Assembly: GCA_032622095.1 (NCBI GenBank)
Contig: CP136067.1
Coordinates: 95,346,707-95,410,706, forward strand
Length of the DNA stretch: 64,000 nt
DNA from: Siphonodentalium dalli
Lineage: Eukaryota > Mollusca > Scaphopoda > Gadilida > Siphonodentaliidae
Reading direction: 5' to 3'
Below are positions 1 to 11,749 of this stretch, piece by piece. Numbering within the stretch: position 1 is the stretch's first letter; each line of letters starts with the position of its first letter. The position numbers and the translations under genes were made by a program. The notes beneath the pieces are model-generated. The model saw nothing but the letters and a program-made list of their open reading frames with translations, was not told the DNA's origin and did not search any database.

Positions 1-120
1 TTTTCGTTCTGAAACACACTATACTCGTCATGTCCATATCTAGTATTACTTAGAAATGTCAGCTTTCCAGATTCATAATCGCTCCATTGACTGTAACAGA
101 TGAAGTTATCCCCCTCTTCG
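1..120. repeat. Partial copy of the CCATCTTGG repeat family end
   Basis: The stretch ending in a TCGCTCCATTGACTGTAACA-like block closely matches the right end of the large repeat array at about 7800-7850, where the same block follows an 'AACTTTCCACATTCC' lead. It is therefore probably the edge of another copy that begins outside the window. It has no coding potential. Confidence 0.45.
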
Positions 121-257
121 GATCGAGTGTCACTGAAACTTTATTTTGTTAGACTGCCTGTAGTCACTGATTATATGTGGAAATAATCTGTAATAAGATG
201 TAGCACTGTTTATTTTATATTTACATGTAGTGCTGTTTTTTATACAACAATTCCACC

Positions 258-1431
258 CAGGCTTCTCAACGGTAAGCTGTACCGGTACCGCGTACTCGGG
301 CATTTGTTGCGGTAACGGTGCTGGTGTGCAGATCCACCGGTACTCGGTACTGTGGTTGCATATATGCACGTTCTTAGATCAGCAGGCTGTCTGGCAAAAT
401 ACAGTAGTATCACGTTTCGCTCTTTAAACTACACGTGATGCACATCGATCGTGATTGTATTCATGACGTGAGAGGTCGGTCACGGAAGGGTGGTTCCTGG
501 TTTTGATGTGTCTATTATAACTCTTCAATGGTTGAATTCCAATTCTTTGAAAGCACGGCCTTGTGATATTGTTTTAATTTTCAAAGATTATTTTGTGTTG
601 GGAACTGATTGCAATTTATGTTTTTGCCTTTATTTTTGCCCAGTTGTGGCAATTATACACTAAACCCAGTTACAATTTCTTATCATTTATTCACCAACGA
701 CATCACCCACAAGTATGGCCCATACGTTTTGATTAATCACATACACACGTACCCGTTCACATGTCATATCAGTTTGCATATATAAGGTAGACCATTTTGA
801 ATTTAAATGGGTCTCATGGAACCTCCAGTTATATAACAAAATCGGGGACGAATATCCACGAACCGTGCACAATGTACATGTAATTTGCTGAATAGACATG
901 ATAGTTCATATTTGGTATAGGAACTCGTGGAAAGAAATTGTTGCCTAACTTGACTCATTATTGTTTAGATTCAAAATAGCCGACCGCGCGACTTTGCAAA
1001 TACATTTAATCTGATTTAATATTGTGAAGTGAAAACCACCGACGTGTGTCGCGTTACTTTCTATCAGTTTATCACACACATAAGAACAATAAATTAAAAC
1101 CACAAAACGTGTGCAACGAATAGTTCTAATTTGGTTGATTGAATTGTCTATGTTGTCATTTGCGCATCACTAAACTCTACGGAAAAGTTTGTTAGTATAT
1201 TCCAAAATGGTATATAATATCCCGAAATAGTTTCTTTATTCTGATATCAAATTATCATTAGTTCATGTTAATAATAGAGTTCGCGGCTTGTGATTTTCAG
1301 CACTGTATTACCTCTAGATATTCCTAGAACTATAACATGGCTTGACAGTACCGGTACAGGAACCACGGAACTAGCAAAGTATCGATACCGGTACCGGCAT
1401 GTGTGGTACCGGCGGTACTTTGAGAAGTCCC
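258..1431. mobile_element. hAT-like non-autonomous DNA transposon (hAT-1)
   Basis: The element is bounded by an 8-bp target-site duplication, ATTCCACC, at 250-257 and 1432-1439. The tips are related inverted repeats: left CAGGCTTCTCAACGG, right (reversed) GGGACTTCTCAAAG. An 8-bp duplication with a CAGG-type tip is diagnostic for the hAT superfamily. Both ends carry clustered palindromic GGTACC / GTACCGGTAC motifs (about 278-350 and 1346-1420), which resemble the subterminal transposase-binding arrays of hAT elements (inference). No transposase frame is visible in 1174 bp, so it must depend on a partner. The left breakpoint of the large tandem duplication (395) lies inside it, so 12821-13360 is a second, truncated piece of this transposon. 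Confidence 0.85.
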
Positions 1432-1439
1432 ATTCCACC

Positions 1440-2100
1440 TAGATCATCATGTGATCGACCATACATGGGGTGTGATGACCTGGTTGAATTAAGAGCGGTT
1501 TGATGGATCACTTCTGTCTTCGAGCTAGATTATAGCAACCACCCCAGTGGGTGTTTATACCTAAATGCGTGTGAATTATGACGTCATATAATTTTTCTAT
1601 ATTTCTATACCAAGAGCGAAAATAGCGTGTATGCTTTTTTGTAAATTTCACACGTGACTTCCGGGAGGTTACTGCGCAGACTCCAGCAGAAACTGATCGA
1701 AGAATTACGTTTTCTTCACTTCAACTTCAACACAATCGACTGTTAGTAACGGTACTGAGTTAGGAGAGCAGCGTGCTCCGAAGACAACCGCGACGGAGAA
1801 ATTTACATACAAGTACAACAACAACGATTGCCGATGATCACTTTTTAATTGTCCTCACTGAGTCATTCAGAGACTCAATCAAATAATAGATTAATCGAGG
1901 ATTAATCACAACCTTTCTAGTCTGATAACATGGCATTCGGTAAAATATTACCGTGGCACAGTTTGTGATTAGCCATCTCGATTGTAAACAAATCTTCTAC
2001 TCGAAATTTGTAAATTAAAAAAACAAATCAAATTTAAATGTGCATGTGCGATAATCAATATCATCCATGACCCAACCCGGACACACATACCAAATCGCAT
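1440..2100. other. No gene seen
   Basis: This is unique-looking sequence without a recognisable frame. It includes a GC-richer patch at about 1670-1800 and the direct motif ACAACAACAACG near 1817. No repeat boundary or RNA gene could be assigned. Confidence 0.3.
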
Positions 2101-2460
2101 TCACATCCACTGAGAAACAACGAAGAAGCTAGACATTACACTTTTATTTAGAGCCTGCATCGGCGTCGACAAACACTTTATATACACCGATTTCTCCACT
2201 ACAAGGTCAAGGCCCCACATGGCACGAAATTGAAAAATCAACGAGTGATTGATCTGTGTTTCATGTAATTTGCAACAATGAATGTTGTTTTGAGGATTGT
2301 ATGGATTATTGTGTACCACAGATACACGAAGACTAGGCAATTCAATGTTAGGTGTATTCAATTTCATGACATCATGTGTAAACTGTGTTTGTGACATGAT
2401 TATTGCACTTTTACTTTCGACAGGAGCTTGGAGGCATTGTTGAATTTGTTCTCTAATCAT
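2101..2460 (-). CDS. Unrecognised 119-aa open reading frame
   Basis: The frame is open from an ATG at 2460 to a stop at 2101, and it stays open a few codons further upstream without another ATG. The composition looks more protein-like than the surrounding AT-rich frames, with an early IREQIQQCL stretch and a central NNPYNPQNNI stretch. I recognise no domain, signal peptide or membrane segment. A MITE insertion lies about 100 bp upstream. It may be an exon, part of an old transposon or chance; the length is only modestly above random expectation here. Confidence 0.15.
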   Translation of the reverse strand: MIREQIQQCLQAPVESKSAIIMSQTQFTHDVMKLNTPNIELPSLRVSVVHNNPYNPQNNIHCCKLHETQINHSLIFQFRAMWGLDLVVEKSVYIKCLSTPMQALNKSVMSSFFVVSQWM

Positions 2461-2561
2461 CAAAGGTTGCACAGGTATTTGCTTATCATTAATTTAATCA
2501 TTTGATTTAGGACTGAAAAAGAATTGTTTCTGTTTTCAAATTGAAAAGATCAATCGTACTG

Positions 2562-2914
2562 CCCTGCTGGACAAAACAAGTGTCCATTGGCACCGCGGTG
2601 TGTTTGGCGTTCGGCGGCGGTGTCAGAGTTTGTAACTGCAGTTGAGCACCGCGGCCAAGCGGCAAGTACACCATGGCCGACCGTCAAGTACACATGTACA
2701 CCATGGCCGAAAAGTAACTACAATGGGGCCGAATGGCATGTACACCGTGGTTAGATTTCTGGTTTATATTGTCTTTTTTCAGTTTAATGAATGCACACTG
2801 CGGCAACTACACCATGGACGAATGGCAAATACACCGCGGCCCAACTGTAGTTAGCTGGTGGAGCCGCTGTCAGTTGCACCGTGGTTAAGTGGACACTTGT
2901 TTTGCCGAGCAGGG
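2562..2914. mobile_element. Tc1/mariner-like MITE, copy 1
   Basis: This is a 353-bp element with inverted tips (left CCCTGCTGGACAAAACAAG, right reversed CCCTGCTCGGCAAAACAAG), flanked by TG at 2560-2561 and TA at 2915-2916. Copy 2 at 6050-6452 shows a clean TA duplication, so TG here is best read as a mutated TA. The interior has repeated CACCATGGCCGA / CACCGCGGCC motifs in several phases, which create spurious His- and Arg-rich frames. There is no transposase; the superfamily assignment rests on the TA target only. Confidence 0.8.
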
Positions 2915-2929
2915 TAGTACATGTACATG

Positions 2930-4055
2930 TGTATTCAGTTCAAATTCAGACTTTCATGTTTACAAAATGTAGGCGCGCATAGTCCCGCTCGCTGGGTTTT
3001 GGCCAGCCGCGCGGTTTCTATCAAGATAAAATAAACAGCGGAAATACATTCATAAATGTTGCGTAAATTGAATTAGTTTACTCACGATGGATGTCCATTG
3101 AAACTCTTTGATGGTTTAACACTGCTTAATCCACTATCCATTAGCACAAGTGAATGTTACACACTGTGTTTTCATATTGTACATGCTCCTACCCCCGGTA
3201 TATTAATTGTAATTCATAATTATTAATAAGGAATTAATTTAATACTCCGATTCAATGCTGACGAAATAAATACGGTAACATCTCCCGGCCACGTGGTCTC
3301 GCTTTGATTTTCCAGGAATTTATGTGACGTTATAAGCCATACATAGAAATCGTTCAAATGTATTTTTAGCTTCGAATCATTCAGTCTCAGACAGATAGTG
3401 CATTTGACACTTCACATCGTGTGACGTCAAAAAACTTAAACTGCCAATCATCGTGGCACGAGGGATAACCTTTTGATGAATGCCGACAATGAATGTTGGT
3501 TTTGGAGAATTCATTTGATATTTTGCTACAACATTCAAGCTGTTTCTTTATTCTTGTACGCTCTCCGTATTTGGCTAGGCGCGCAATTGATCGCTCACTG
3601 GTTTTCAATTTTAGCCGCGCGATGGTGCGCAAGAGCGATCGCGCGCCTCAAAAATTAAAGTCTGATCTTTCTGTTGATTCCAACGTTAACACTATTACTT
3701 AATATTTTTACCACTTTAGAGGGCGTTCTTTATTAGATGAACATTATTTTACCCACACGTCATGATTCCATGATTTTAAGGTGAAGTTGAACAGAAGCGA
3801 GCGCTAAGCTTTGTTTTCATTAAAGCATGCTCACACCAGGACGGTGTGGTAATAATAGTAATAGCATGATTTTGTCGGGCACCTTGGTTTCTGTACAGCC
3901 CTCCAGGAATGATTAACTCCGTCTCGGGTCTATAAATAGGCCCTCGGGCTGTTAATCATTCCTGTCGGGTCCAGGTGCTACCACGGCCGAGTACTAGTAA
4001 CTTTATAACCCTGTGGCGACTGAAGTAGCGTTCTTTAATGTGCACACACCAAGGC
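2930..4055. other. Intergenic stretch with GC-rich hairpins
   Basis: No gene is seen. Two small structures stand out: a hairpin at 3577-3653 whose arms share GGCGCGC and GATCGCTC, and a hairpin at 3903-3963 with arms CAGGAATGATTAAC and its complement around a loop containing TATAAATAG. A GGCGCGC/CCGCGCGG-rich segment at 2970-3015 resembles the 3577 hairpin and may be the other end of an old inverted-repeat element. Confidence 0.4.
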
Positions 4056-4061
4056 GGAATA

Positions 4062-4738
4062 CAGGAGAAGTCGGCCCCGCTACGAAGTCGGCCCCAGAGA
4101 AGTCGGCCCAGAAGTCGGCCCCGTACGAAGTCGGCCCAGCTATTAACATCAGTTAGTGACATGTTTACTCAATTGAGTAACATACATGTATATCAGGTGT
4201 CACGGAAACCTTGTTCAACACTACATTGTATATGACTTAGTGTTGATCTTTATCGGCGTTTCGCTGACTGCTTCCATGTGGAAATCCCTCTGGCGCGACG
4301 CCCATTATAATTATGACAGGACATTGTTTAGGTCTATAGATTAATTGGCTGACTAAGTTTGAAGGTTCGTATCTGGTCTAATACCATGTCTTGTATATAT
4401 GGCTATTTTTCCGGTACAGATTTAAATTTCCGTTTAACGAACCCTATCGACATATCTGCGTAAAGCCATGACAGTGCGCGATAAGAAAATGGATTGCCAG
4501 GAGGTGATATAATCCTCCTTGACACCATGTGACCAAAACATGGTCACATAAAATGGAATGCTACGAGGTGATGTAATCCCTTATGACACCGTGTGGCGAA
4601 ATGTCGGTCTCATCTTATTGTGCCACAGGCATTAACAAGCAGTAAAATAATAATGGGGCCGACTTTTCTTGACCAATCTTTAATTTACCCGGGCCGACTT
4701 CTCTTGTGGCCGACCTTGTTTTGGGCTGACTTCTCCAG
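4062..4738. mobile_element. Terminal-inverted-repeat element with GAAGTCGGCCC arrays
   Basis: The left end carries at least five copies of (G)AAGTCGGCCC between 4066 and 4138. The right end (4650-4735) carries the complement GGCCGACTTCTC several times in the opposite orientation. The tips read C(A/T)GGAGAAGTC on both sides and abut ATA at 4059-4061 and 4739-4741, which suggests a short TA-containing target duplication. The interior has no coding frame. It is a non-autonomous DNA transposon with subterminal repeats; its superfamily cannot be named from the sequence alone. Confidence 0.65.
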
Positions 4739-4789
4739 ATACCCCGAGGCATGTACACAGGTTAGCAATTAATGTCTGCACCCCCAATC

Positions 4790-5015
4790 AGACAGCATAC
4801 TGCAGAACAACAAAATACCTGGATAGATGTTGTAATGGGGGAAGTCGGTATTTTTGCATTCGGATCTTTATTCAGTGATCTCAAATGAGACTTTTCAGCT
4901 TTACAAACTTGGTATCTGACCGAGTTCTGATTTTTGTCAGAATACCCTGACCAGGTTGCGATCCCTGGCCCGCTAGCACGAGAGACCAATACACTACAGT
5001 ACCTCTCGGCTATCG
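4790..5015 (-). mobile_element. tRNA-derived SINE (partial)
   Basis: Read on the minus strand, the head contains a good RNA polymerase III A box (TAGCCGAGAGGT, at 5012-5001) and, about 36 bp further on, a B-box-like GGATCGCAACC (4964-4954). The spacing and the GCCGAGAGG signature are those of a class II (Ser/Leu-like) tRNA with a variable arm. The acceptor stem does not pair properly, so it is not a functional tRNA gene. A non-tRNA body follows toward 4790. The exact 3' end was not determined. Confidence 0.6.
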
Positions 5016-5426
5016 ACTTCCCTAGATTTAAGTAATTGACCCCCTCTATAGTGGTGTCACCCCATGTAATACTGCTGTATTATATAAGAAATGAACGGCG
5101 GGTTCAATGTGGTCATCGGATTTTTACCGCAAGAAAAATTCAGCAAACTGCATGAACCCCGAAGTAGTAAAGCCAAAAAAATATATACCTGTGTTTCCGG
5201 TGACCCGCCCACCCCTATTTCGGAGCTCCTGACGGTTTTCATTTTATTCATTTTGCAAAATTCCAACGCATCCCGTTTTATTAGCTCAACTTACAACTTT
5301 GTAAGTTTGAGCTATTGCCATGGGCTGGCGTCCGTCATCCGTGTGTCTGTGTGTCCGTAAACAATTTACTTTGTCGCGGGATACAGGTTGTGCCTTTAGT
5401 CTGATCTCTTTGAAATTTGTCATGAA

Positions 5427-6023
5427 CAGGGTCCACGCTGGAACGAAATTTACATTTGCCAAATAATTTGCCAAATGATAATATTTTTTGCCAAATTCTT
5501 TTAGAATTTGCCAAATATTATTCCCAATAGCATCATTTTCTGCAACCTTGACTGAGTCTTATGTTTCGACACTCACTGTTTGATATCGATAAAAAAGCAG
5601 TTAGTTAATGATTATGATCTCATCTATTACGGTTTATCATACAACAATAAACCGATTACCGAACAATACAATAGTAGAAGCGTTGCTTGATCAAAAGCGA
5701 ACATCATATGAAGATTAGCTATGTAAGCACCACCATCACACTAAATAGAGGTAATCCCTCCACCCGTCGATACTAATGATATCAGATTAACTGCATCTTA
5801 ATGGAGGTGTTAACGTTTGCGAAACCATATAAAACACAACTAATATAATTCCATTGTAATAATTTCCGAAAATGAATGGTATTGATTGACCGATATTTTT
5901 TAACTTCATTAATAAGGAATTAAAAAGTGACTTGCCAAAACTTTTGCCAAAAGAAAATATTTTTTGCCAACTGTGAATTATTTTTGCCATTGGCAAATTT
6001 GGCAAGTGGCAGAGCGAACCCTG
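5427..6023. mobile_element. hAT-like MITE inserted in the repeat array
   Basis: This 597-bp element is flanked by a perfect 8-bp duplication, GTCATGAA (5419-5426 and 6024-6031). The tips are inverted repeats: left CAGGGTCCACGCTGGAACG, right reversed CAGGGTTCGCTCTGCCACTT. TTTGCCAA motifs cluster near both ends (5456-5515 and 5933-6005), a likely subterminal binding array. Removing the element and one copy of the duplication restores the host repeat phrase 'AAATTTGTCATGAATGTTG', which is present in neighbouring units. No transposase is present. Confidence 0.9.
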
Positions 6024-6049
6024 GTCATGAATGTTGACATTGACATGTA

Positions 6050-6452
6050 CCCTGCTGGACAAAACAAGTGTCCATTGGCACCACGGTGTATTTGCCATTC
6101 GGGTGCAGTGTCAGAGTTTGTAACTGCAGTTGAGCGCCGCGGCCGAGCGGCAAGTACATGTACACCGCGGCCGAACGACAAGTACACATGTACACCATGG
6201 CCAAAAAGCAACTACAACGGGGCCGAATGGTATGTACACCGTGGTTAGATTTCTGGTTTGTATTGTCTTTTTTCAGTTTGATGAATGTACCGTACACAGC
6301 GGCAACTACATTTGTACACCATGGCCGAATGGCAAATAAACCAATGCCCAACTGTAGTTAGCCAGTGGAGCCGCGGTGTAGTTGCATTTCGGCCGCGGTG
6401 GCAATGCTAAGCGCACCGTGGTTAAGTGGACACTTGTTTTTTCCCAGCAGGG
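6050..6452. mobile_element. Tc1/mariner-like MITE, copy 2
   Basis: This 403-bp relative of 2562-2914 has tips CCCTGCTGGACAAAACAAG and CCAGCAGGG. It is flanked by TA at 6048-6049 and 6453-6454. The uninterrupted repeat unit reads GACATGTAGATGGG, so the insertion split it at TA and duplicated TA exactly. The interior carries the same CACCATGGCC/CACCGCGGCC motifs as copy 1, with extra repeat units accounting for the greater length. Confidence 0.88.
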
Positions 6453-7984
6453 TAGATGGGAACGAATCATTTTGGGGTCTTTCGATCGAAAAACATCTTG
6501 GCGGCCATCTTGGATTTCAAGGTTGTGCCTTTAGTCTGATCTTCATGAAATTTGTCATGGATGTTAATATTGACATGTAGATGGGAACGAGTCATTTTTG
6601 GGTTGTTCGGCCAAAAAAACATGGCCGCCAGCAGCCATCTTGGATGTTACTCTTTGCATGACTAAATCCTTTGGCACGAGCTACGGTAGAGATCGTAGCT
6701 TTGGTCGGATCTTCATGAAATTTGTCAAGGATGTTAACAATGACATGTAGATGGGAACGAGTCCTTTTGGTGTCATTCGGCCAAAAAAAATGGCGGCCAG
6801 CAGCCATCTTGGATTTTACTCTTTGCATGACTAAATCCTTTGGCGCGGGCTACAGGTCGTACCTTTGGTCTGATCTTTATGAAATTTCTCATAAATGTTG
6901 ACATTGACATGTAGATGGGAAACGAGTCATTTTGGGGTCATTCGCCAAAAAAACATCGCCGCTGGTGGCCATCTTGGATTTCAAAATTAAATCCATTGGC
7001 GCGTTCTACAGGTCGTACTGTTTGTCTGATCATCATGAAATTTGTCATGGATGTTAATATTGACATGTAGATGGGAACGAGTCATTTTGGGGTTGTTCGA
7101 CCAAAACAAATGGCCGCCAGCAGCCATCTTGGATTTTACTCTTTGCATGACTAAATTCTTTGGTGCAGGCTACAGGTCGTACCTTTGGTCTGATCTTTAT
7201 GAAATTTGTCATAAATGTTGACATTGACATGTAGATGGGAACGAGTCATTTTGGGGTCATTCGCCAAAAAACATCGCCGCTGGTGGCCATCTTGGATTTC
7301 AAAATTAAATCCATTGGGGCGTTCTACAGGTCGTACTGTTTGTCTGATCATCATGAAATTTGTCATGGATGTTAATATTGACATGTAGATGGGAAACGAG
7401 TCATTTTGGGGTTGTTCGACCATAAAACATGGCCGCCAGCAGCCATCTTGGATTATACTCTTTGCATGACTAAATTCTTTGTCAAGGGCTACAAGTCGAA
7501 TCTTTGGTCCAATCATCATGAGATTTGTCATGGATGTTAACAATTACATGTAGATGGGAAAGATTCATTTTAAATTCAACCAAAAAACCAGCCATCTTGT
7601 ATTTTACTCTTTACACCACTAAATCCTTTGACACGGGCTACATGTCGTATCTTTTGTCGGATCATCATGAAATTTGTGAGGGATGTTAACAATGACATGT
7701 AAATAGGAAGGAGTCTTTTTTGGGTCATTTGCCAAAAAACATGGCTGTCGTGGCCATCTTTGATTTTAATCTTTGCATAACTAGGCCTTTCAACTTTCCA
7801 CATTCCTAATCGCTCCATTAACTGTAACACATGAAATTATTCCCTTTCCACGTTAGCTACAGTGCCATTGACACTTTGATAATTACATTTCAGTCAATTC
7901 ACATTTTCAGCTGCATATACATGTATATGTAAACCAATTTCATCATTAAAGAAATTGCAAATTCATCGTTGATTCCATCATCTC

Positions 7985-8395
7985 AATATTTCATTAAAGT
8001 GAGACTTTATGTTCACACATTGATTCATTCAGGCAACATTTTCTCCATTTCTACACTGTTCATTGCATTGATCGTCTTCAATGGGGATAATCTATAATTC
8101 TATATGTATATCATCGTTAACTATTAAAGTGACATTTCTCTTCCACCCAATCGATATTGCATTAAAATGACGCTTCATATTCATTACACTTCATTCAATA
8201 ATTTCTGTTTCTACATCACTTATTGCATTGATTGCCTTCAGGTAAGCTAAGCTATGTCCGACTCAAATATTAAAGTGACGCATCATATTCACTACACTTC
8301 ATTCAATAATTTCTTTTTCTACATAGTTTACATGTATTGCATTGATTGCCTGCAGCTAAGGTAATCTATGTCCGACTCAAATAATAAAAATATTA
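7985..8395. repeat. Degenerate ~115-bp tandem repeat, three copies
   Basis: Three diverged copies share a TTAAAGTGACGC..TCATATTCAC start and a TTGCATTGATTGCCT segment (about 7990, 8160 and 8270). The last two are the most alike, each ending in ATGTCCGACTCAAATA. There is no coding frame. Confidence 0.6.
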
Positions 8396-8465
8396 AAGGC
8401 ATTCCATTTCCATCCATTAATTCTAAGGAAACTTCTGCTGTGATATATATATGTATATATGCATA

Positions 8466-9003
8466 CAGGGTACTACATGTGCTACACCACTCGGATAAAT
8501 GTCTGTCATCACACTAAAATACCATGTTATAACTTGAATTGATATATTCGTAATCGTATATAGTCACCAATAGCTGGGTTACTACCGTAGTACCTGACAT
8601 TGCCCATCTAGCGAACTATTCAAACCCAACAGGCCTGGTTGATTTCGCTGTGGGATGATGGTTCACTTCCATCCTCAAGCTAATTATGCCATTTCATGGC
8701 ATAATTTTGTTCTGACGTGCAGGGGTAGATATGCTTGAGGCCCCACCACAGTTCAATTCACACCAGGTTCTCAGCTATTATTATCTTATGTTCGAACCTT
8801 ACTCATGTTTGGACTGATCATAACCATGATTTTAATGCTGGGTTTGAATAGTTCACTATATGGGCAATGTCCGTTACTACGGTGATAACCCGGCTATTGG
8901 TGACTATATACGATTACGAATATATCAATCCAAGTTCTAGCATGGTATTTGTGTGACGACACAGACATTTCTCCGAGTGGTGTAGCACATGAAGTATCCT
9001 GTA
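8466..9003. mobile_element. Foldback / long-TIR element
   Basis: The left arm (about 8466-8630) and right arm (about 8842-9003) are inverted copies of each other over about 165 bp. Shared features include TGCTACACCACTCGG, CGTAATCGTATATAGTCACC and CATTGCCCAT, with scattered mismatches. The tips read TACAGG on both sides. The 210-bp centre is unrelated and non-coding. I saw no clear target duplication. This segment is absent from unit 2 of the tandem duplication. Confidence 0.8.
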
Positions 9004-9181
9004 CGGAACATCCTATAATTATTGTAACATTGAACTTAATGATCAACTTGGTGGTTGCTCCATTACGTGTCACGTACGATCATATTACTTATGCTATTTA
9101 ATGGCATATTTCTAACGTGGATGAGTAGATATTCTTGAGACCCCACTACTCTTCAGTTCACACCAAATTCTCAGCTGTTAG

Positions 9182-10140
9182 GTTCTGATATTAGAACCCA
9201 TTGTCTTAATATAGTTTATTTTGTGTATACTAGTATAATATAGTTATTTTCATTACCTTTATATACCAGTAGTGTGGATAACAATGCATATATATATGTG
9301 TGTATATGTATATTGATTCAACCGATTCAGTGGTTTTGTTCATTAGTCTATCAAATTTGCGGGGAAAACATGGCCACCAGCAGTACACCCTGCCAAATTT
9401 CAAATTTGAATCAATAGGCGCACCCTGCAGCCAGCATTTATTGGAGAACTGTTTCTCATGTGGATATTTTGGGTCACCACTAGATGGGAGCCATATCTTT
9501 TTCTCAAAATTTCCTTGTGAAAACATCACTGCCAGCGGTGATCTTGAATTTTACTATTTTTATGGCTAAATAATTTGGTTGATCCTACAGACGACATACA
9601 TTGTCCGATCGCCACCAGATTCCACAATGATCTTCTGGATAACCAGGATGAGAGTGATCTATTTTTTCCCCCGAATTTCGTTAAAAACATGACCACAGAC
9701 AGCAATTTTGTATCGTACTCTTTGTATGAATGAATTCTTTTCGTTAGCACCTCTACAGACCACATCCCTCATCTGATAGTCACCAAACTTCATATTGATC
9801 TTCGGGGTGAACACTAGACGGGAGCTATCGAATGATTTGAATTTTTTTGGAAAACATGGTCGCCAGCAGCCATCTTCTATTTTGCTTTTTATATACATGT
9901 ATATCTCTTCGTGCGTATAGCCAATATTACTTGGGTAGTTCAACTTTCCACATTCCTGTCATCATTTGAAATATAAAAATTTACCTGATACATGTAGTCC
10001 AATGAAAATTAACAAGCGTCCATGAATTAAATTTACCTATGATCCTATTATTCCTCACAATCACATGCACCCTTCAAAATTTTCTTTCGTCGTATCTAAT
10101 TTTTAATGACCCTTATGGTAATATTGATATAGATACATTT
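9182..10140. repeat. Diverged CCATCTTGG-family array, duplicated at 13367-14328
   Basis: About three old units of the 5279-7850 repeat family are recognisable by 'AAAACATGG(C/T)C(A/G)CCAGCAG', 'ACTAGA(T/C)GGGAGC' and the closing 'AGTTCAACTTTCCACATTCC'. It contains an AT/GT microsatellite near 9285-9310. The block is copied at 13367-14328 with a few substitutions. The matching short frames in the two copies reflect the duplication, not coding selection. Confidence 0.7.
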
Positions 10141-10747
10141 ATCCCACAGGGTTAGAGTGAAAGACAACAACTGGAATGCGTTTTATAGCTACCTGTTTAG
10201 AAAATCATAATTATTTACAGGAAGCCGATACAATAAATGTAGTAGTAACCAATACAAACATGTGGGTGACAATTTTTGAGGCACAATAACCGCCTATACA
10301 GATGTAGGCCAAAGGGGGAGACATCTATCGAATGCGTATGTCCCAAAACAAAAAACAGGGAGGGATGGAGGGTTGTCAACACAAGCGACTGTCTTCGGCA
10401 AAGAAATTATTGGAAAGAATGTTTAACGCAGTATAACTGCGCGCATCCCCCGGCCAAAGATATAGTTCCTATGATTCTGCTCTTCAAATTATCCCCATTC
10501 GCTAACTAAATAGCAATACTGCCAAAATACTTGTACTTTATAATTATGTTTTATTTTCGTCTAAGTACTTCGCAATATCAGTGTATAGCTTACTTATCTG
10601 AAATGTCATGCGGTATGATGTAGTGATCTATACGAGTGGAAGATCTCGTGATCAAACATGATTATGTTTGTACCCAAATTTTGGTTTAAGTTTACGCATC
10701 TATAACCCTGTGCGATAAAGTACGTCGTTTTGTACGACTATGTTTTG
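10141..10747. other. Block present only in duplication unit 1
   Basis: This 607-bp block lies between two segments that are adjacent in unit 2 (join at 14328/14329). It contains a 77-codon plus-strand frame (10276-10509, no ATG start, Cys-rich, unrecognised). No terminal inverted repeats or target duplication mark it as an insertion, so deletion from unit 2 is slightly preferred. Confidence 0.6.
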
Positions 10748-10810
10748 TCAAACATTTCTTTGTACAATATACAGGTATAAAGTTAGTAACTAAATCTAGA
10801 AATAGATAAT

Positions 10811-11718
10811 ACTAGCAGGTTAGCCCGCCACTGGCGGCGTTCGTCAGAAACATGACAATTTTTAAATTTTTTAATTATTTTTTTTAGTTAATTTTTATAA
10901 TTAATTTTTTAATTTAATTTTTTGTTTTTCAATGAGTTAATATTAATTTTTTGTTTTTAACATGAGTTAATTGTGCATTTTCCCGATTTTTACCTTGAAT
11001 TGATAATTTTCAAGGTCAAGGTCAGGTCGGGTTCACAATTTAACCCGTCCATGACACTTCCAGTAGGTAGCAAGTTTGAGCTCAATCGGTTCGAGTCTAT
11101 AAAGGACACAAACATATATATAATTTGTGGGTACCCGTTTCAAGGTGAAGAAGACATAAGAATCACACAACACACAGTACCCGTCCCTAAAAGAGGTATG
11201 ATTTAAGGTACATCGGGCGGAAAAACTGACCCGATGAAATTTTCCCGCGTTCCTAGGAACGACAGACATAAGAATCACACAACACGCATTTTTTTTCACA
11301 CAACACGCAGTACCCGTTCCTAAAAGGTGTATGATTGAAAAATTCCCCCGTTCCTAGGAACGACAGACATAAGAATCCCACAACACGCATGTTTTGTTTT
11401 CCGATGAGTTAATTCTGCCTTTTTAATCAAGATAAATGCATTTCGCGTTTTTCGTCCGTAGTTTCGTAGGCACATGCGAGCGTTTAGCAACGCCGATGAC
11501 AATAAATAGCGTTAGTCGGTTAACAACTCCAAATATGGTCAATATAAAGATCGTGCCTCCTTAACCCCTGATGTGCCGTTTGCTGTGATTTTGGAGAATG
11601 AGTGCTCAGAGCTTGTCCAAAACGCGACGTTCACCATTCCCGTGGATTTTTACCCTTAGATAGGAAATTTGAGCTCGATCCGACCAGCCGTTTTCGATTT
11701 TATGAAATACACACACAT

Positions 11719-11749
<31 letters not shown>

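Larger units (their letters stand above)
5279..7850. repeat. Composite ~160-bp repeat array (CCATCTTGGATTT family)
   Basis: The head at 5279-5312 is a hairpin (TAGCTCAACTTAC / GTAAGTTTGAGCTA) followed by CCATGGGCTGGCGTCCGTC. The body contains about nine tandem units with GATGGGAACGAGTCATTTTGG starts (truncated motif) near 6455, 6579, 6749, 6913, 7071, 7236, 7388, 7553 and 7699. Each unit contains a 'CCAGCAGCCATCTTGGATTT' block and a 'CATGAAATTTGTCATGGATG' block. It ends near 7850 with the block also seen at the window start. Two transposons have inserted into it (5427-6023 and 6050-6452). No protein is encoded; the short frames repeat with the units. Confidence 0.85.

Noticed and set aside
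2642-2854. His/Arg-rich frames in the MITE copies (also 6130-6361)
   Set aside because: They arise from CACCATGGCCGA-type repeats in several frames at once; the two copies do not keep one frame.
4938-5015. Functional tRNA-Ser/Leu gene
   Set aside because: The A and B boxes are present but no acceptor stem pairs and the sequence continues into a SINE body.
7151-7830. Minus-strand frames of 84-130 codons in the CCATCTTGG array
   Set aside because: The same peptide (IQDGCWRPCF) recurs with the ~160-bp repeat and shifts frame between units; non-coding array.
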